DNA of 64,000 bases from CAZDCD01 sp964503885. Lineage in GTDB: Bacteria; Bacteroidota; Bacteroidia; Bacteroidales; UBA10428. Positions 46,491 to 55,285 of the stretch are shown one piece after another. Within the stretch, counting starts at the first letter, position 1, and each line of letters opens with the position of its first letter. A program made the position numbers and the translations under genes. The notes below the pieces were generated by a model, which saw nothing but the letters and a program-made list of their open reading frames with translations, did not search any database and had not been told where the DNA came from. Where the stretch lies: contig CAZDCD010000019.1 in assembly GCA_964503885.1 (NCBI GenBank), positions 1 to 64,000 of the forward strand, written 5' to 3'.

Positions 46491-48368
46491 TTACAGGACT
46501 TCCTTTCTCATCATCTCCCATTCTTTTGTGGCCGGGTTCCACCTGCAGTTGGCAAAGCACTTCCATTCTTCATTCATCTCAGGAAAATCGGTTCTGAAAT
46601 AATACCCGGGCCAGCGTGTTTCTTCCCGGAATAGCATGGTACGGATGTGTGCTTCGGCCTGCCATAGCCGGTGGATATTCTCCCAGCATCGCATCAGCTC
46701 ATGAAGACCGGATGCCGCAAGGTAACCTGCATCTTCTTTCATGAATCCCAGAAATTCCAGTCCCTTTTCCATCAATGCCTTTGAAGTCCTGAATCCTACT
46801 GATGCCCCACCTGCATATTCGTCCATAATCTTTTGCAGCCTGAACATAAACATCTTGGGCTTCAGAAAATTCGGATTTACATCTTCGTCATTTGCAAAAT
46901 CCCTGTGTTTTTCATAGGTGTCGAGAGGCTGAAGGATCTGTTGTTTTAATCCTTCTGTTATGCTGGCATCAACATGTATTTCTGATGGATTATCTACACA
47001 AAATGCCAGGGCTGATTTGGCTGCAATCCGGCCTTCAGTGAACGAGCCCGATGAAAACTTATGGCTTGACGCACCTGAGGCATCTCCTGCAGCAAACAGT
47101 CCTTTCACTGTTGTCATGTTTGCATAGCCCCAGCGATAGGGCGGGGGGGCCAGATCTTCGGGACCGCTGATCCAGGCACCGGAAGCACCTGAATGCGAGC
47201 TGATAAAATAGGGTTCACATGCAGCGATCTCGGAAGGTTGCTGATCAGGCATAATGTTCATTGAAGCCCACATCAATGCCTGGCTTATTGTCATGTCGAG
47301 AAAATCTTCCCATGCTTCGGATTCGAGCATTTTCATTTTTCGGAGCGCTTCCTTTTCATCAGTGATCATGCCCGCCATTTCTTTTATCGCATCGTCAGTG
47401 CGCATATAAATCGGGCCTTTTCCTTCTTCCACTTCAAGCATCATAAGGTAATTTCGCAGATTTGCCGGGGTAGGTTTGGAAGTACCATACGGGGCCCATT
47501 TTTCCAGTTCCTTTGCCCTTGTCTGCATATAATCTTCTCCGAGGGCATTGGTTGCTTTGGCCTTGAAAAGCAGAAACCACGCACCCACCGGACCATAAGC
47601 ATCTTTAAAACGCACCGGTACAAACCTCACTTCCTGGCATGTCATCTCAGCACCTGCTTTCAGGGTGAAATAGGAACTGGCACCTGAGTTGAAAGGGGGA
47701 TACCACGATCTGCCCAATCCTTCGCCGACCGAACGGGGCCGGAATATATGCACGGCACCTCCCATGGCATCAAGCACAGCCCTGGCCCTGAAAATATAAA
47801 ATTTGTTCTCGCGGACACTGAATCCTGCCGCGCCCACGCAACGGTCACCGTTCATAACCGGTTCCGTAATAAAGATCCTTTCGAAATATTGTCCGTTTTC
47901 ACCCAGCTCTTTGAGGGCGCTTTTTGCGGCTTCAGAAACGATAGGCTTGTAAGATTCACCGTGGATCATGATCTGCCATCGCCCTTCATTGACATACCCT
48001 CCGTTTTCGTCTTTCCAGATGGGCAGGCCCCATTTTTCAAACAGATGTACCGTGGAATCGACGTGACGTGCAATATTGGCAACTAGATCATCGCGGGCAA
48101 TTCCCATCAGGTCGTTTTTTACATACTTCACATAATCTTCAACGGTGTTTTTCCCCTCTTTCAGTCCCAGGTACAGGTTGATGGCCGACAGGCCCATTGC
48201 CACCGCGCCGCTGCGTTCCATGGCGGCCTTATCCACCAGGGTGACCCTGAGGTTGTGTTTCTTTGCCCAGTGTGCCGCTTCATAGGCAGCTCCGCAAGCT
48301 GCCATTCCGCCGCCCAGGATGAGAAGGTCAGTGGTGATTTCAATGGTTTCGAATGTATCGGGGTTCAT
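46491..48368 (-). CDS. aprA: Adenylylsulfate (APS) reductase, alpha subunit
   Basis: AprA is the FAD subunit of dissimilatory APS reductase (APS + 2e = sulfite + AMP, reversible). FAD binding is in LLILGGGMAACGAAYEA at 15-31. By alignment with known enzymes, catalytic residues are conserved: Trp222 (SWYP), Arg253 (PVRFKD) and His392 (SSHSG), matching Trp234, Arg265 and His398 of the Archaeoglobus enzyme. Fumarate reductase and aspartate oxidase, relatives with a similar FAD fold, lack these residues and the AprB neighbour. After SHSG it has ASGAW where the sulfate reducers I recall have CCG. Length is 625. Confidence 0.95.
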   Translation of the reverse strand: MNPDTFETIEITTDLLILGGGMAACGAAYEAAHWAKKHNLRVTLVDKAAMERSGAVAMGLSAINLYLGLKEGKNTVEDYVKYVKNDLMGIARDDLVANIARHVDSTVHLFEKWGLPIWKDENGGYVNEGRWQIMIHGESYKPIVSEAAKSALKELGENGQYFERIFITEPVMNGDRCVGAAGFSVRENKFYIFRARAVLDAMGGAVHIFRPRSVGEGLGRSWYPPFNSGASSYFTLKAGAEMTCQEVRFVPVRFKDAYGPVGAWFLLFKAKATNALGEDYMQTRAKELEKWAPYGTSKPTPANLRNYLMMLEVEEGKGPIYMRTDDAIKEMAGMITDEKEALRKMKMLESEAWEDFLDMTISQALMWASMNIMPDQQPSEIAACEPYFISSHSGASGAWISGPEDLAPPPYRWGYANMTTVKGLFAAGDASGASSHKFSSGSFTEGRIAAKSALAFCVDNPSEIHVDASITEGLKQQILQPLDTYEKHRDFANDEDVNPNFLKPKMFMFRLQKIMDEYAGGASVGFRTSKALMEKGLEFLGFMKEDAGYLAASGLHELMRCWENIHRLWQAEAHIRTMLFREETRWPGYYFRTDFPEMNEEWKCFANCRWNPATKEWEMMRKEVL

Positions 48369-48426
48369 ATCTGGAAATTATCAATTTTAGGAATCAAGGG
48401 TATTTCTACTATTGTATAATTATTTT

Positions 48427-48849
48427 TCAGCTTTTTTCAAGTGATTCCGGTTCGGTCCTTAATACCTGACTCTTGATATCATCCGATCCTGTTCCAAACC
48501 CCGCATCCGGAATGATTGATCCTTCGGGAATGGTACGGATCGGGAATTTAAAACGTTTTACCGATTTGTTCCTGAACCGCACAGCCCATAATATAGTATC
48601 TGTGCTTCGCATTGGCTGCACCACTGCACCCATGGGCATGAAGTCGGCATACCCTCTGACCTCTATGGCCTGGGTCGGACAAATCTTCACGCAACTGTAA
48701 CATTCCCAGCACATCTCCACTGCCCGGTTATATGCTTTGTTCTTTTGCTTGTCCAGTACCATAAGGTCGTTCGGACAAACATACTGGCATGCGGTCTTAT
48801 CCTGTGCTTTACAGCCATCGCATTTTTCGCTGATTACAAAACTTGGCAT
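48427..48849 (-). CDS. aprB: Adenylylsulfate (APS) reductase, beta subunit
   Basis: AprB carries two 4Fe-4S clusters that feed AprA. The 140-residue protein begins MPSFVISEKCDGCKAQDKTA, giving the first cysteine set, and has CWECYSCVKICPTQAI with the second set and the conserved Trp just before it, which is placed between the clusters in known structures. The C-terminal tail that wraps AprA is present (FKFPIRTIPEGSIIP) but about 10 residues shorter than in Archaeoglobus. It is the first gene of the cluster, 58 bases before aprA. Confidence 0.95.
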   Translation of the reverse strand: MPSFVISEKCDGCKAQDKTACQYVCPNDLMVLDKQKNKAYNRAVEMCWECYSCVKICPTQAIEVRGYADFMPMGAVVQPMRSTDTILWAVRFRNKSVKRFKFPIRTIPEGSIIPDAGFGTGSDDIKSQVLRTEPESLEKS

Positions 48850-48880
48850 CGAAATAAGTTTTAGTGTTCGGGTACCGGTG

Positions 48881-48913
48881 CAAACATAAAAAAATTATGA
48901 TCACGAAAAGCAA
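48881..48913 (-). promoter_or_regulatory. Putative promoter of aprB-aprA-qmoABC
   Basis: On the minus strand a TTG (plus 48911-48913) lies 22 bases before TATGTTTG (plus 48881-48888). This fits the Bacteroidota/Flavobacterium pattern TTG-N17-23-TAnnTTTG. The -7 box is about 30 bases from the aprB ATG. Confidence 0.55.
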
Positions 48914-49066
48914 CATGTATTCTGGGAACATGCCGGAAGAATTGCAGAATAGATTGTAAATAACATAAGATCAATCACATAAGTCTTTATTCCTCAAAAT
49001 GGTGAAATGATGTAAGGAGATAATTTAGATTTAAACAAAATAAAGAGGGAGTACAGGAAGCCTGAG

Positions 49067-49561
49067 CTATGGAAATAATTGTTTATTCAGTGTGATCATT
49101 TTGATAGCCGTTATTGCCGCTTCAACACCTTTATTTCCATGCTTACCGCCTGAACGGTCTTTGGCCTGGCTAAGATCATTGGTCGTGAGTACCCCGAATA
49201 TAAAGGGGATGCTGTATTTCACATTCAATGAAGTAATTCCCTGGGTCACACTTTGGCAGATATAGTCGAAATGCGGGGTCTCTCCGCGGATAACACAACC
49301 CAGGCATATGATCCCGTCAAATTTTCTGGAATCGGCCAGGATCTTCGCACCGGATATGAGTTCAAAGCTGCCGGGAACCCGTAATACTGTGATATTTTTT
49401 TCTTCGACTCTGGATTTTGCAAGGGTATCAAGGGTAGCTCGCAGCAAGGCATCGGTAATCTCGCTGTTCCATTCGCTGGCGGCAATACCTATTTTCATAT
49501 GTTTTGCCGGAGGTACTTCATCGGGGTTGAAGGATGAAAGATTTTTAAGGCTCGTTGCCAT
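49067..49561 (-). CDS. ribH: 6,7-dimethyl-8-ribityllumazine synthase
   Basis: RibH condenses 5-amino-6-ribitylaminouracil with dihydroxybutanone phosphate in riboflavin synthesis and forms icosahedral or pentameric shells. The 164-residue protein shows the substrate loops SEWNSEIT, VPGSFELISGAK and LGCVIRGETPHFDYIC, with catalytic His in HFDYI. The gene lies upstream of aprBA with about 217 bases between, so it is not part of that transcript. Confidence 0.95.
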   Translation of the reverse strand: MATSLKNLSSFNPDEVPPAKHMKIGIAASEWNSEITDALLRATLDTLAKSRVEEKNITVLRVPGSFELISGAKILADSRKFDGIICLGCVIRGETPHFDYICQSVTQGITSLNVKYSIPFIFGVLTTNDLSQAKDRSGGKHGNKGVEAAITAIKMITLNKQLFP

Positions 49562-49697
49562 GTTGAGGTTATTTTAGGTCAATATAGGGATCAGTTCATG
49601 AATCCCTTGTGGTGCTTGAATCCCAGTTGTTTACTATTTAATTAGTTATGCGGTAAAGAGGTATCAGGAAACCCGAATAAAGATAAGGTTTTATTCC

Positions 49698-50390
49698 TTA
49701 ATTTTCCAGTTTGGTTTTTGCCGCTGTTATATATTTCTCGATCTCATAGGCTTCATCGCTCTTCGGATATTGTTTTTCGATCGTTTCGTAAGCCTCAACA
49801 GCCTTCTTATATTCTCCCAGATTTTCATATACCAATCCGGCTTTTTTCAGATATATGGCCGATGTAAAATCGTTCTTTTTCCGTGATGCCGCTTTCACAT
49901 AAAAAGATAATCCTTCTTTGAGGTCGCCCAGTTCAACATAGGCATCTCCGATTGCACCGAGGGCAATTGTGCTGATCATGGCATCGTTCACATCGAACTG
50001 TTTCAGATGATCAATGGCATCCTCATATTGTCCGGTCCGCAGGTAACAGATTCCTGTATAATATTCTGCGAGAGTTGCGCTTTTAGTGACACCATACTCA
50101 TCGATAATATCCAGAAAACCGAGATAGCTTCCGTCACCTTCGAGAGCTAACCTGAAAGAATCTGCTTCAAAATACTTTTCTGCAACATACATTTCTGCCT
50201 GGGCTTCTTTTTCTTTCGGAGCCAGATAAAATTTCTTATACCCCAGGTATACGGCCACAATAACTGCAATTGCAATGACAATAATGGTAAGGCTTTTTTG
50301 ATTTTCTTCGATATATTGTTCGGTTCTGCTTAACGCATTTTCAACACTTTCAAAACCGGTATCAGGAGTATCTTTTCTCTTTTTGCTCAT
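49698..50390 (-). CDS. Membrane-anchored TPR protein
   Basis: The 230-residue protein has a cytoplasmic N-terminus, one membrane helix at about 36-56 (LTIIVIAIAVIVAVYLGY) and TPR units in the periplasmic part (YYTGICYLRTGQYEDAIDHL, AGLVYENLGEYKKAVEAYETI). Its layout is like YfgM. The order ribH, TPR gene and divergent recF is common in Bacteroidota. The gene ends 136 bases before ribH and may be co-transcribed. Confidence 0.85.
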   Translation of the reverse strand: MSKKRKDTPDTGFESVENALSRTEQYIEENQKSLTIIVIAIAVIVAVYLGYKKFYLAPKEKEAQAEMYVAEKYFEADSFRLALEGDGSYLGFLDIIDEYGVTKSATLAEYYTGICYLRTGQYEDAIDHLKQFDVNDAMISTIALGAIGDAYVELGDLKEGLSFYVKAASRKKNDFTSAIYLKKAGLVYENLGEYKKAVEAYETIEKQYPKSDEAYEIEKYITAAKTKLEN

Positions 50391-50429
50391 GTTGAATGAT
50401 CTGTTTTTTTCCTGTTAAAATTCAGAACG

Positions 50430-50437
50430 CAAATGTA
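50430..50437 (-). promoter_or_regulatory. Putative -7 box of the TPR-ribH unit
   Basis: TACATTTG on the minus strand fits TAnnTTTG, about 40 bases before the TPR gene start. No -33 TTG is seen at 17-23 bases. Confidence 0.4.
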
Positions 50438-50470
50438 ATTCTTTTAAAATATTTATAAAACGAAAAGGAT

Positions 50471-50478
50471 TATTTTTG
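50471..50478 (+). promoter_or_regulatory. Putative -7 box of recF
   Basis: TATTTTTG fits TAnnTTTG and lies about 70 bases before the recF ATG, divergent from the TPR gene box. Confidence 0.4.
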
Positions 50479-50548
50479 CAGCAGGGTTTTGAATTTGAAT
50501 TCAAAGGGACCTGCTCATATATTCGATCATGTATAATCGGGCTATATT

Positions 50549-51649
50549 ATGTTTCTGAAGAAAATTGCGCTGATTAATTTCAAGAATTACGAAAATTCAG
50601 AACTTGAATTCTCCCCGAAGATAAACTGTTTTGCGGGAGACAATGGTGTCGGTAAGACCAATATGCTCGATGCCATTCACTACCTCTGTTTGTGCAAGAG
50701 TTATTTCAATCCTGTAGATACCGAAAATATTGCCTATGATAAAGAGTTTGCAGTTATTCAGGGAGAGTTCGATATTGATGGAAAAACTGATGAGATATAT
50801 TGCGGTATACAACGCAGCAAACGGAAAATTTTCAAAAAAAATAAGAAAGAATACTCAAAGCTTGCCGATCATATAGGCCTTTTGCCTGTAGTAATGATAT
50901 CACCCCTTGACTATGAACTGATACTGGACGGCGGAGAAGAAAGGAGAAAATTCATGAACAGTGTCATATCGCAATACGACAGGGATTACCTCAATGTAAT
51001 GATCAGGTTCAACAAGATCATTGCCCAGAGGAACAAATTGCTTAAAGAACAGGATAACAGCAGTTTTTCCCGCGATACCCTGGAAATATACAATGAAGAG
51101 ATTGCTTTTGCAGGCGACCTGATCTATTCTAAAAGAAAAGAATTTACAGGAAAACTCATTCCCATTTTTCAGAAATATTACAATTTTATTTCCGGAGAGA
51201 AAGAAGCTGTAGAACTGATCTACCAGTCGCAACTTGAACATGGAAAATACAGCGAACTGCTGAACAGATCGGCAGGGAAAGATAAAATATTGCAGTATAC
51301 TACGGTAGGTCCGCACCGCGACGACCTCGTACTAAACCTTTTCGGCCATAATATCAGGAAAACAGGCTCACAGGGCCAGCAAAAAACATATCTTCTTGCC
51401 TTGAAACTCGCCCAGTTTGATTTTATTAAAGAAATAAAAGACCGGATGCCTGTTCTGCTCCTGGACGATGTGTTTGATAAATTTGATGAAACCCGGGTCA
51501 GGCAGATCATTAAACTGGTGGCTGAAGATCAGTATGGCCAGATCTTTATCACCCATACAAACCTTGAAAGAATTAAATCGGTACTGAATGAAATACCTGT
51601 GGAACATAAGCTATTCCTTGTTTCACAGGGCAAAATGGAAGTGATTTGA
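50549..51649 (+). CDS. recF: DNA replication and repair protein RecF
   Basis: RecF is an SMC-like ATPase that loads RecA at gaps with RecOR. The 366-residue protein has Walker A FAGDNGVGKTNMLDAIHYL at about 28-46, the ABC signature GSQGQQKTYLLALKLAQ and Walker B VLLLDDVFDKFD. Length is normal. Its stop is followed 2 bases later by the DUF721 gene, which indicates coupling. Confidence 0.95.
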   Translation: MFLKKIALINFKNYENSELEFSPKINCFAGDNGVGKTNMLDAIHYLCLCKSYFNPVDTENIAYDKEFAVIQGEFDIDGKTDEIYCGIQRSKRKIFKKNKKEYSKLADHIGLLPVVMISPLDYELILDGGEERRKFMNSVISQYDRDYLNVMIRFNKIIAQRNKLLKEQDNSSFSRDTLEIYNEEIAFAGDLIYSKRKEFTGKLIPIFQKYYNFISGEKEAVELIYQSQLEHGKYSELLNRSAGKDKILQYTTVGPHRDDLVLNLFGHNIRKTGSQGQQKTYLLALKLAQFDFIKEIKDRMPVLLLDDVFDKFDETRVRQIIKLVAEDQYGQIFITHTNLERIKSVLNEIPVEHKLFLVSQGKMEVI

Positions 51650-51651
51650 GT

Positions 51652-51942
51652 ATGCGAAGGAGCAACACACAAAAAATAGGAGAAGTGCTCAGGGAGTATA
51701 TTGAGCATATGATGATCGGCCAGAAACTCAGGGAATCATCGGTATTGCAGGCATGGGAAGAGCTTATGGGGAAGACAGTAGCTTCAAGAACAAAATCGAT
51801 CTATATCAGGAACAGGGTATTGTTTATTCACCTAACATCGTCAGTGCTCAGAAGTGAACTTTCAATGATGCAGCAGGCAATTATGGATAAGCTGAATGAG
51901 CAATCCGGTGAAAAGACCGTTGATAAAATTGTGTTTAAGTGA
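51652..51942 (+). CDS. DUF721 domain protein
   Basis: The 96-residue protein belongs to DUF721 (DciA-like fold), typically following recF in Bacteroidota. Typical marks are EVLREYIEHMMIGQKLRESSVLQAWEELMGKTVASRTKSIYI and the C-terminal SVLRSELSMMQQAIMDKLN. DciA relatives load the replicative helicase, but that role is not shown for this group. ATG at 51652 is chosen over a TTG two codons earlier. Confidence 0.85.
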   Translation: MRRSNTQKIGEVLREYIEHMMIGQKLRESSVLQAWEELMGKTVASRTKSIYIRNRVLFIHLTSSVLRSELSMMQQAIMDKLNEQSGEKTVDKIVFK

Positions 51943-52041
51943 GATTGACCGTTTATGTCTTGAACAGGTTTAGCGAAGGTGGAGAACATTGAACCCAGCA
52001 CCCTGAACAATGAATACTCATAACCATAACCCATAGCCGGT

Positions 52042-52743
52042 ATGCAGAAACTGTATCTAATTCCTTCAACTCTGGGAGAATCAGAAATCAGCGATGTTCT
52101 TCCCTCAGGTATTACCCGAGTAATAAACGGCGTGAAGCACTATATTGTGGAAAATGAGAGAACAGCCAGGAGATTCCTGATCAGGGCCGGAATGAAGAGC
52201 CCGGTTGATGAACTTACCTTTTATGTACTGGATAAGCACAAGCAATCCTCAGATCTTGAGAAATTTCTCCTGCCTGCCGCCGAACATGATATCGGGTTGA
52301 TCTCCGAGGCAGGTGTGCCCTGTATTGCCGATCCCGGATCTGAGATCGTAAAACTGGCTCATCAGAAAGGTATTCGCGTGATACCGCTCGCAGGGCCGTC
52401 TTCACTATTGCTTGCCATGATGGCATCGGGACTGAATGGTCAGAATTTTGCTTTTGTAGGTTACCTGCCGGTAAAGCCGGCCGAACTATCGAACCGGTTA
52501 AGGCAAATTGAGAGGCGTTCACAGCTTGAGAACCAGTCTCAGATATTCATCGAAACACCTTACCGGAACAACCAGCTTCTTAAGGTGTTGCTGCAAACCT
52601 GTCATCCTGAAACCCTGCTGTGCATTGCTGCGGATATTACCCTTGAATCGGAGTTCATCGATACAAGATCAATAGATGAATGGAAAAGGAACGTTCCCGA
52701 CCTGCACAAGAGGCCGGTCATTTATATCTTGCATAGGATGTAA
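52042..52743 (+). CDS. RsmI-like tetrapyrrole-methylase-fold methyltransferase
   Basis: The 233-residue protein has the RsmI fold: an SAM-binding segment EAGVPCIADPGSEIVKLAH, then IPLAGPSSLLLAMMASGLNGQNFAFVGYLP and the late IFIETPYRNNQLL motif. It is shorter at the start than E. coli RsmI (which 2'-O-methylates C1402 of 16S rRNA), and Bacteroidota often carry this second form besides a canonical RsmI. rRNA methylation is therefore likely, the site uncertain. Confidence 0.8.
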   Translation: MQKLYLIPSTLGESEISDVLPSGITRVINGVKHYIVENERTARRFLIRAGMKSPVDELTFYVLDKHKQSSDLEKFLLPAAEHDIGLISEAGVPCIADPGSEIVKLAHQKGIRVIPLAGPSSLLLAMMASGLNGQNFAFVGYLPVKPAELSNRLRQIERRSQLENQSQIFIETPYRNNQLLKVLLQTCHPETLLCIAADITLESEFIDTRSIDEWKRNVPDLHKRPVIYILHRM

Positions 52744-52773
52744 TCTCCAAATGTCCGAAAGGGTAGAAAGCCT

Positions 52774-53817
52774 CTATTTTCGGCTGTTAACCCTTATCCG
52801 GTAAACCAATGAAGTATATTCCGGAACAATGATGTAACCATAATATTCATGCCTGTATCCTGCAGCCCCATACCCTTTCTGATAAGGAACAAGCACATCG
52901 GCAGTAGTACCGATACGCATGGTATCAATTGCACCGGCAAAGCCTTTTGTAAATGACAGATAATCTGCTGTTTTAAAATCCACAAGTTTTGATTTCGGGA
53001 CAAGAATTTCATGTGCGGATCCGGTTGAATCGAAAGGAATAAGGGTATTTTCCTGCATGAAATAGGCCCAGAAATTCAGGTATATTGAATCATTCGTCTC
53101 GATAATTCTCCAGGTTTCACCCGGATCGGGTGTAACGGTTTCTTTATAGAAGATACCTGATGTGGGGATATAATTGGATGAATCCATAGCATATTCGCCC
53201 CTGAAATGAATCAGTTGCAGTGAGTCGTACTGATTAATATTGGGAATAACCCGCTTCAGGCTGACATTATATACATAAGTGGTGAAGTTCGCATCGCTAT
53301 ACGCCAGGCCAGAAGGAACCACAAACAGCGCATGATCACCTTCGTGCATTTCCATGATGGCCCTGTTAAAACCCAGGAGGCTGAATCCGTACTTCATCTT
53401 ATACGGTTCGAAGATGTAATGGTCAAAAAGGTCTTTATTGTCCTGATAATTTGTCCAGTCAGATGCCAGAGAATCGATATTTGTCTGGTATAATTGGTTG
53501 TAAGTATCGTATTCTGCAAAATGGATGATCATATAATTACCTGATTCCGGGCTAAGACCCGCTATGTTCGGTTCATTCAGTTCCACATAATAAACAGTGC
53601 CCTGAACCCCATCTATTACCAGTTCTTTGATATTATCCTCACCGTACTGTTGCTTCAGGTTATCGACATATTGACTGATCCTGGTCTGTTCGGCATCGTA
53701 TTTTTTGTCAAATTCGTCATTGAGCTTGCATCCTGTCATCATGACAACGATCACCGATAAAAGGCCTAATTGCACCAATTCTCTGTTATTTATCGGATTA
53801 TATGTTTTCAGTTTCAT
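52774..53817 (-). CDS. Divergent FKBP-like lipoprotein
   Basis: The 347-residue protein has a lipobox VMMTGC (Cys at 30). Two segments resemble FKBP C-terminal strands: HALFVVPSGLAYSDANF near the middle and ADVLVPYQKGYGAAGYRHEYYG close to the end, so it may contain two FKBP-like domains. Active-site aromatics are not clearly kept, so isomerase activity is doubtful. It is the last of three FKBP-type genes in the NrnA operon, 52 bases after the previous one. Confidence 0.6.
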   Translation of the reverse strand: MKLKTYNPINNRELVQLGLLSVIVVMMTGCKLNDEFDKKYDAEQTRISQYVDNLKQQYGEDNIKELVIDGVQGTVYYVELNEPNIAGLSPESGNYMIIHFAEYDTYNQLYQTNIDSLASDWTNYQDNKDLFDHYIFEPYKMKYGFSLLGFNRAIMEMHEGDHALFVVPSGLAYSDANFTTYVYNVSLKRVIPNINQYDSLQLIHFRGEYAMDSSNYIPTSGIFYKETVTPDPGETWRIIETNDSIYLNFWAYFMQENTLIPFDSTGSAHEILVPKSKLVDFKTADYLSFTKGFAGAIDTMRIGTTADVLVPYQKGYGAAGYRHEYYGYIIVPEYTSLVYRIRVNSRK

Positions 53818-53869
53818 TGTAATGTTGTTTTTATGGTTTATGATGATTAAAAACGTAAAAGGTTGCTTT

Positions 53870-54742
53870 TCAATTGCCCTTTTTAACCGAAATCACTTCG
53901 ACTTCAAAAATAAGCGAAGTGTATGGAGGTATGATACCGGTTGAAGATCCTTCCTGGCCAAATGCCAGTTCCGAAGGTAAAATGAAGAGCGATTTTTCAC
54001 CTTCACGCATGGTTCCCAGGGCTTCTTCAAGTCCTTTTACTACCTGCCATTCAGTACCATAGACAAATTGAAAGGGCTGGTTTCGTTTTTTTGTGGAATC
54101 GAAGAATTTTCCATTCAGAAATTTACCCTCATAATTAATTGTGATGGTATCGTTCAGTTGAATAAGGCCACCATGCCCGTTGTTGATAACGATCTTTAAC
54201 AATCCCGATTCAGTCGGCCTGGCATTTATCTTCTGCTGTTCAAGGAACTGTTTAAGCACTACTTTTTCATATTCGCCGAAATCTTCTACCCACCTTATAA
54301 ACGCTTCTTTTTCCTTCTGAAACTCCTCTTTAGTCTGAATCTCAATGATTTCAAGGGTAACCTTCATCTTACTGTTTTCATCAAAAAACGAGGGCAGGTC
54401 AGTCTGAAGTGTCTGGTGAAAAAAACCGGGTGCCGAGATGATGAACGTGGCGGCTTCTTTTTCGGAAAGCATCATGAAACACTCATCGATGGAACCGTCG
54501 AAGGCAGGTTTGGTAATTTGCAGTTTTCTTCTTCCGCTGAAGAAAACCGAATCGTTCATTGTTTCATAGGTTATATCCGCTGTTATATAATCTCCCGGTT
54601 TAGGCTTCAGCGTTTCTTCCCCGAATTTCAGCAGCTTGTAATAGATACTATGTTTACCCTTTGAAAAACCGGGATACTCTGGCTGATGTTTGCAGCTTAA
54701 CACCATAAGTGCACATAAAACATAGCTGGAGAAGATTTTCAT
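53870..54742 (-). CDS. FKBP-type peptidyl-prolyl isomerase lipoprotein
   Basis: A 290-residue lipoprotein (lipobox VLSC, Cys at about 17). The C-terminal 110 residues form a clear FKBP domain: LNDTITINYEGKFLNGKFFDSTKKRNQPFQFVYG, VVKGLEEALGTMREGEKSLFILP and GIIPPYTSLIFEVEVISV. The N-terminal part looks like a second, diverged FKBP copy. It is probably an outer-membrane or periplasmic folding catalyst, 12 bases downstream of the GldI-like gene. Confidence 0.87.
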   Translation of the reverse strand: MKIFSSYVLCALMVLSCKHQPEYPGFSKGKHSIYYKLLKFGEETLKPKPGDYITADITYETMNDSVFFSGRRKLQITKPAFDGSIDECFMMLSEKEAATFIISAPGFFHQTLQTDLPSFFDENSKMKVTLEIIEIQTKEEFQKEKEAFIRWVEDFGEYEKVVLKQFLEQQKINARPTESGLLKIVINNGHGGLIQLNDTITINYEGKFLNGKFFDSTKKRNQPFQFVYGTEWQVVKGLEEALGTMREGEKSLFILPSELAFGQEGSSTGIIPPYTSLIFEVEVISVKKGN

Positions 54743-54754
54743 GAATTGTAAAAT

Positions 54755-55285
54755 TTAATTTTCGGACAGATCGGTTAATTCAACTTCATATACAAGAATT
54801 GCACGGGCAGGGATCTTTTTGTCATCACCTATCAAACCGTAAGCAAGGTGCGGAGGCATGATAAACCGTGCCTGATCACCGCTATGCATCAGCAATATGC
54901 CTTCTTCAAGTCCCGATTCAACGCCGCCCTGGCCTATTTTAAACCGTTTGGGCCCTGATGCATCCGAACTGTAACATTCGGTTCCGTCAAGCAGGGAAAT
55001 ATTAAAATTGATTGTGGCAACAAGTCCTTCCTGGGCTTTTTCACCTTTCCCTTGCTGGTAAATCATATACCACAGGCCGGTTCCTGTCTCCCTCATGTTC
55101 CAGTTGTGGCGTTTAATAAATGATTTTATCTTTTCCTCATCTTTTTTTACAAGCACTTTATTCACCTCAACCAGCGATTCTTTTGTATTATAAAACTCAC
55201 CTTGTGTAATTTCTTTGGGTTCCCTTTTACACGTATAAAACAGCAACACCAATATGGCCACTATAATTGAGCGTTCAGCTTTCAT
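54755..55285 (-). CDS. GldI-like FKBP lipoprotein
   Basis: The 176-residue protein has a lipobox (FYTC, Cys at about 19) and one FKBP domain with GLVATINFNISLLDGTECYSS, GGVESGLEEGILLMHSGDQARFIMPPHLAYGL and ARAILVYEVEL. It matches the GldI type, which folds proteins for gliding or T9SS. It overlaps the NrnA gene by 11 bases. Confidence 0.82.
   Translation of the reverse strand: MKAERSIIVAILVLLFYTCKREPKEITQGEFYNTKESLVEVNKVLVKKDEEKIKSFIKRHNWNMRETGTGLWYMIYQQGKGEKAQEGLVATINFNISLLDGTECYSSDASGPKRFKIGQGGVESGLEEGILLMHSGDQARFIMPPHLAYGLIGDDKKIPARAILVYEVELTDLSEN

Noticed and set aside
46491..48368. AprA as fumarate reductase/succinate dehydrogenase flavoprotein or aspartate oxidase
   Set aside because: The conserved PVRFKD Arg, SWYP Trp and SHSG His, the AprB gene next to it and the following qmo genes are specific for APS reductase.
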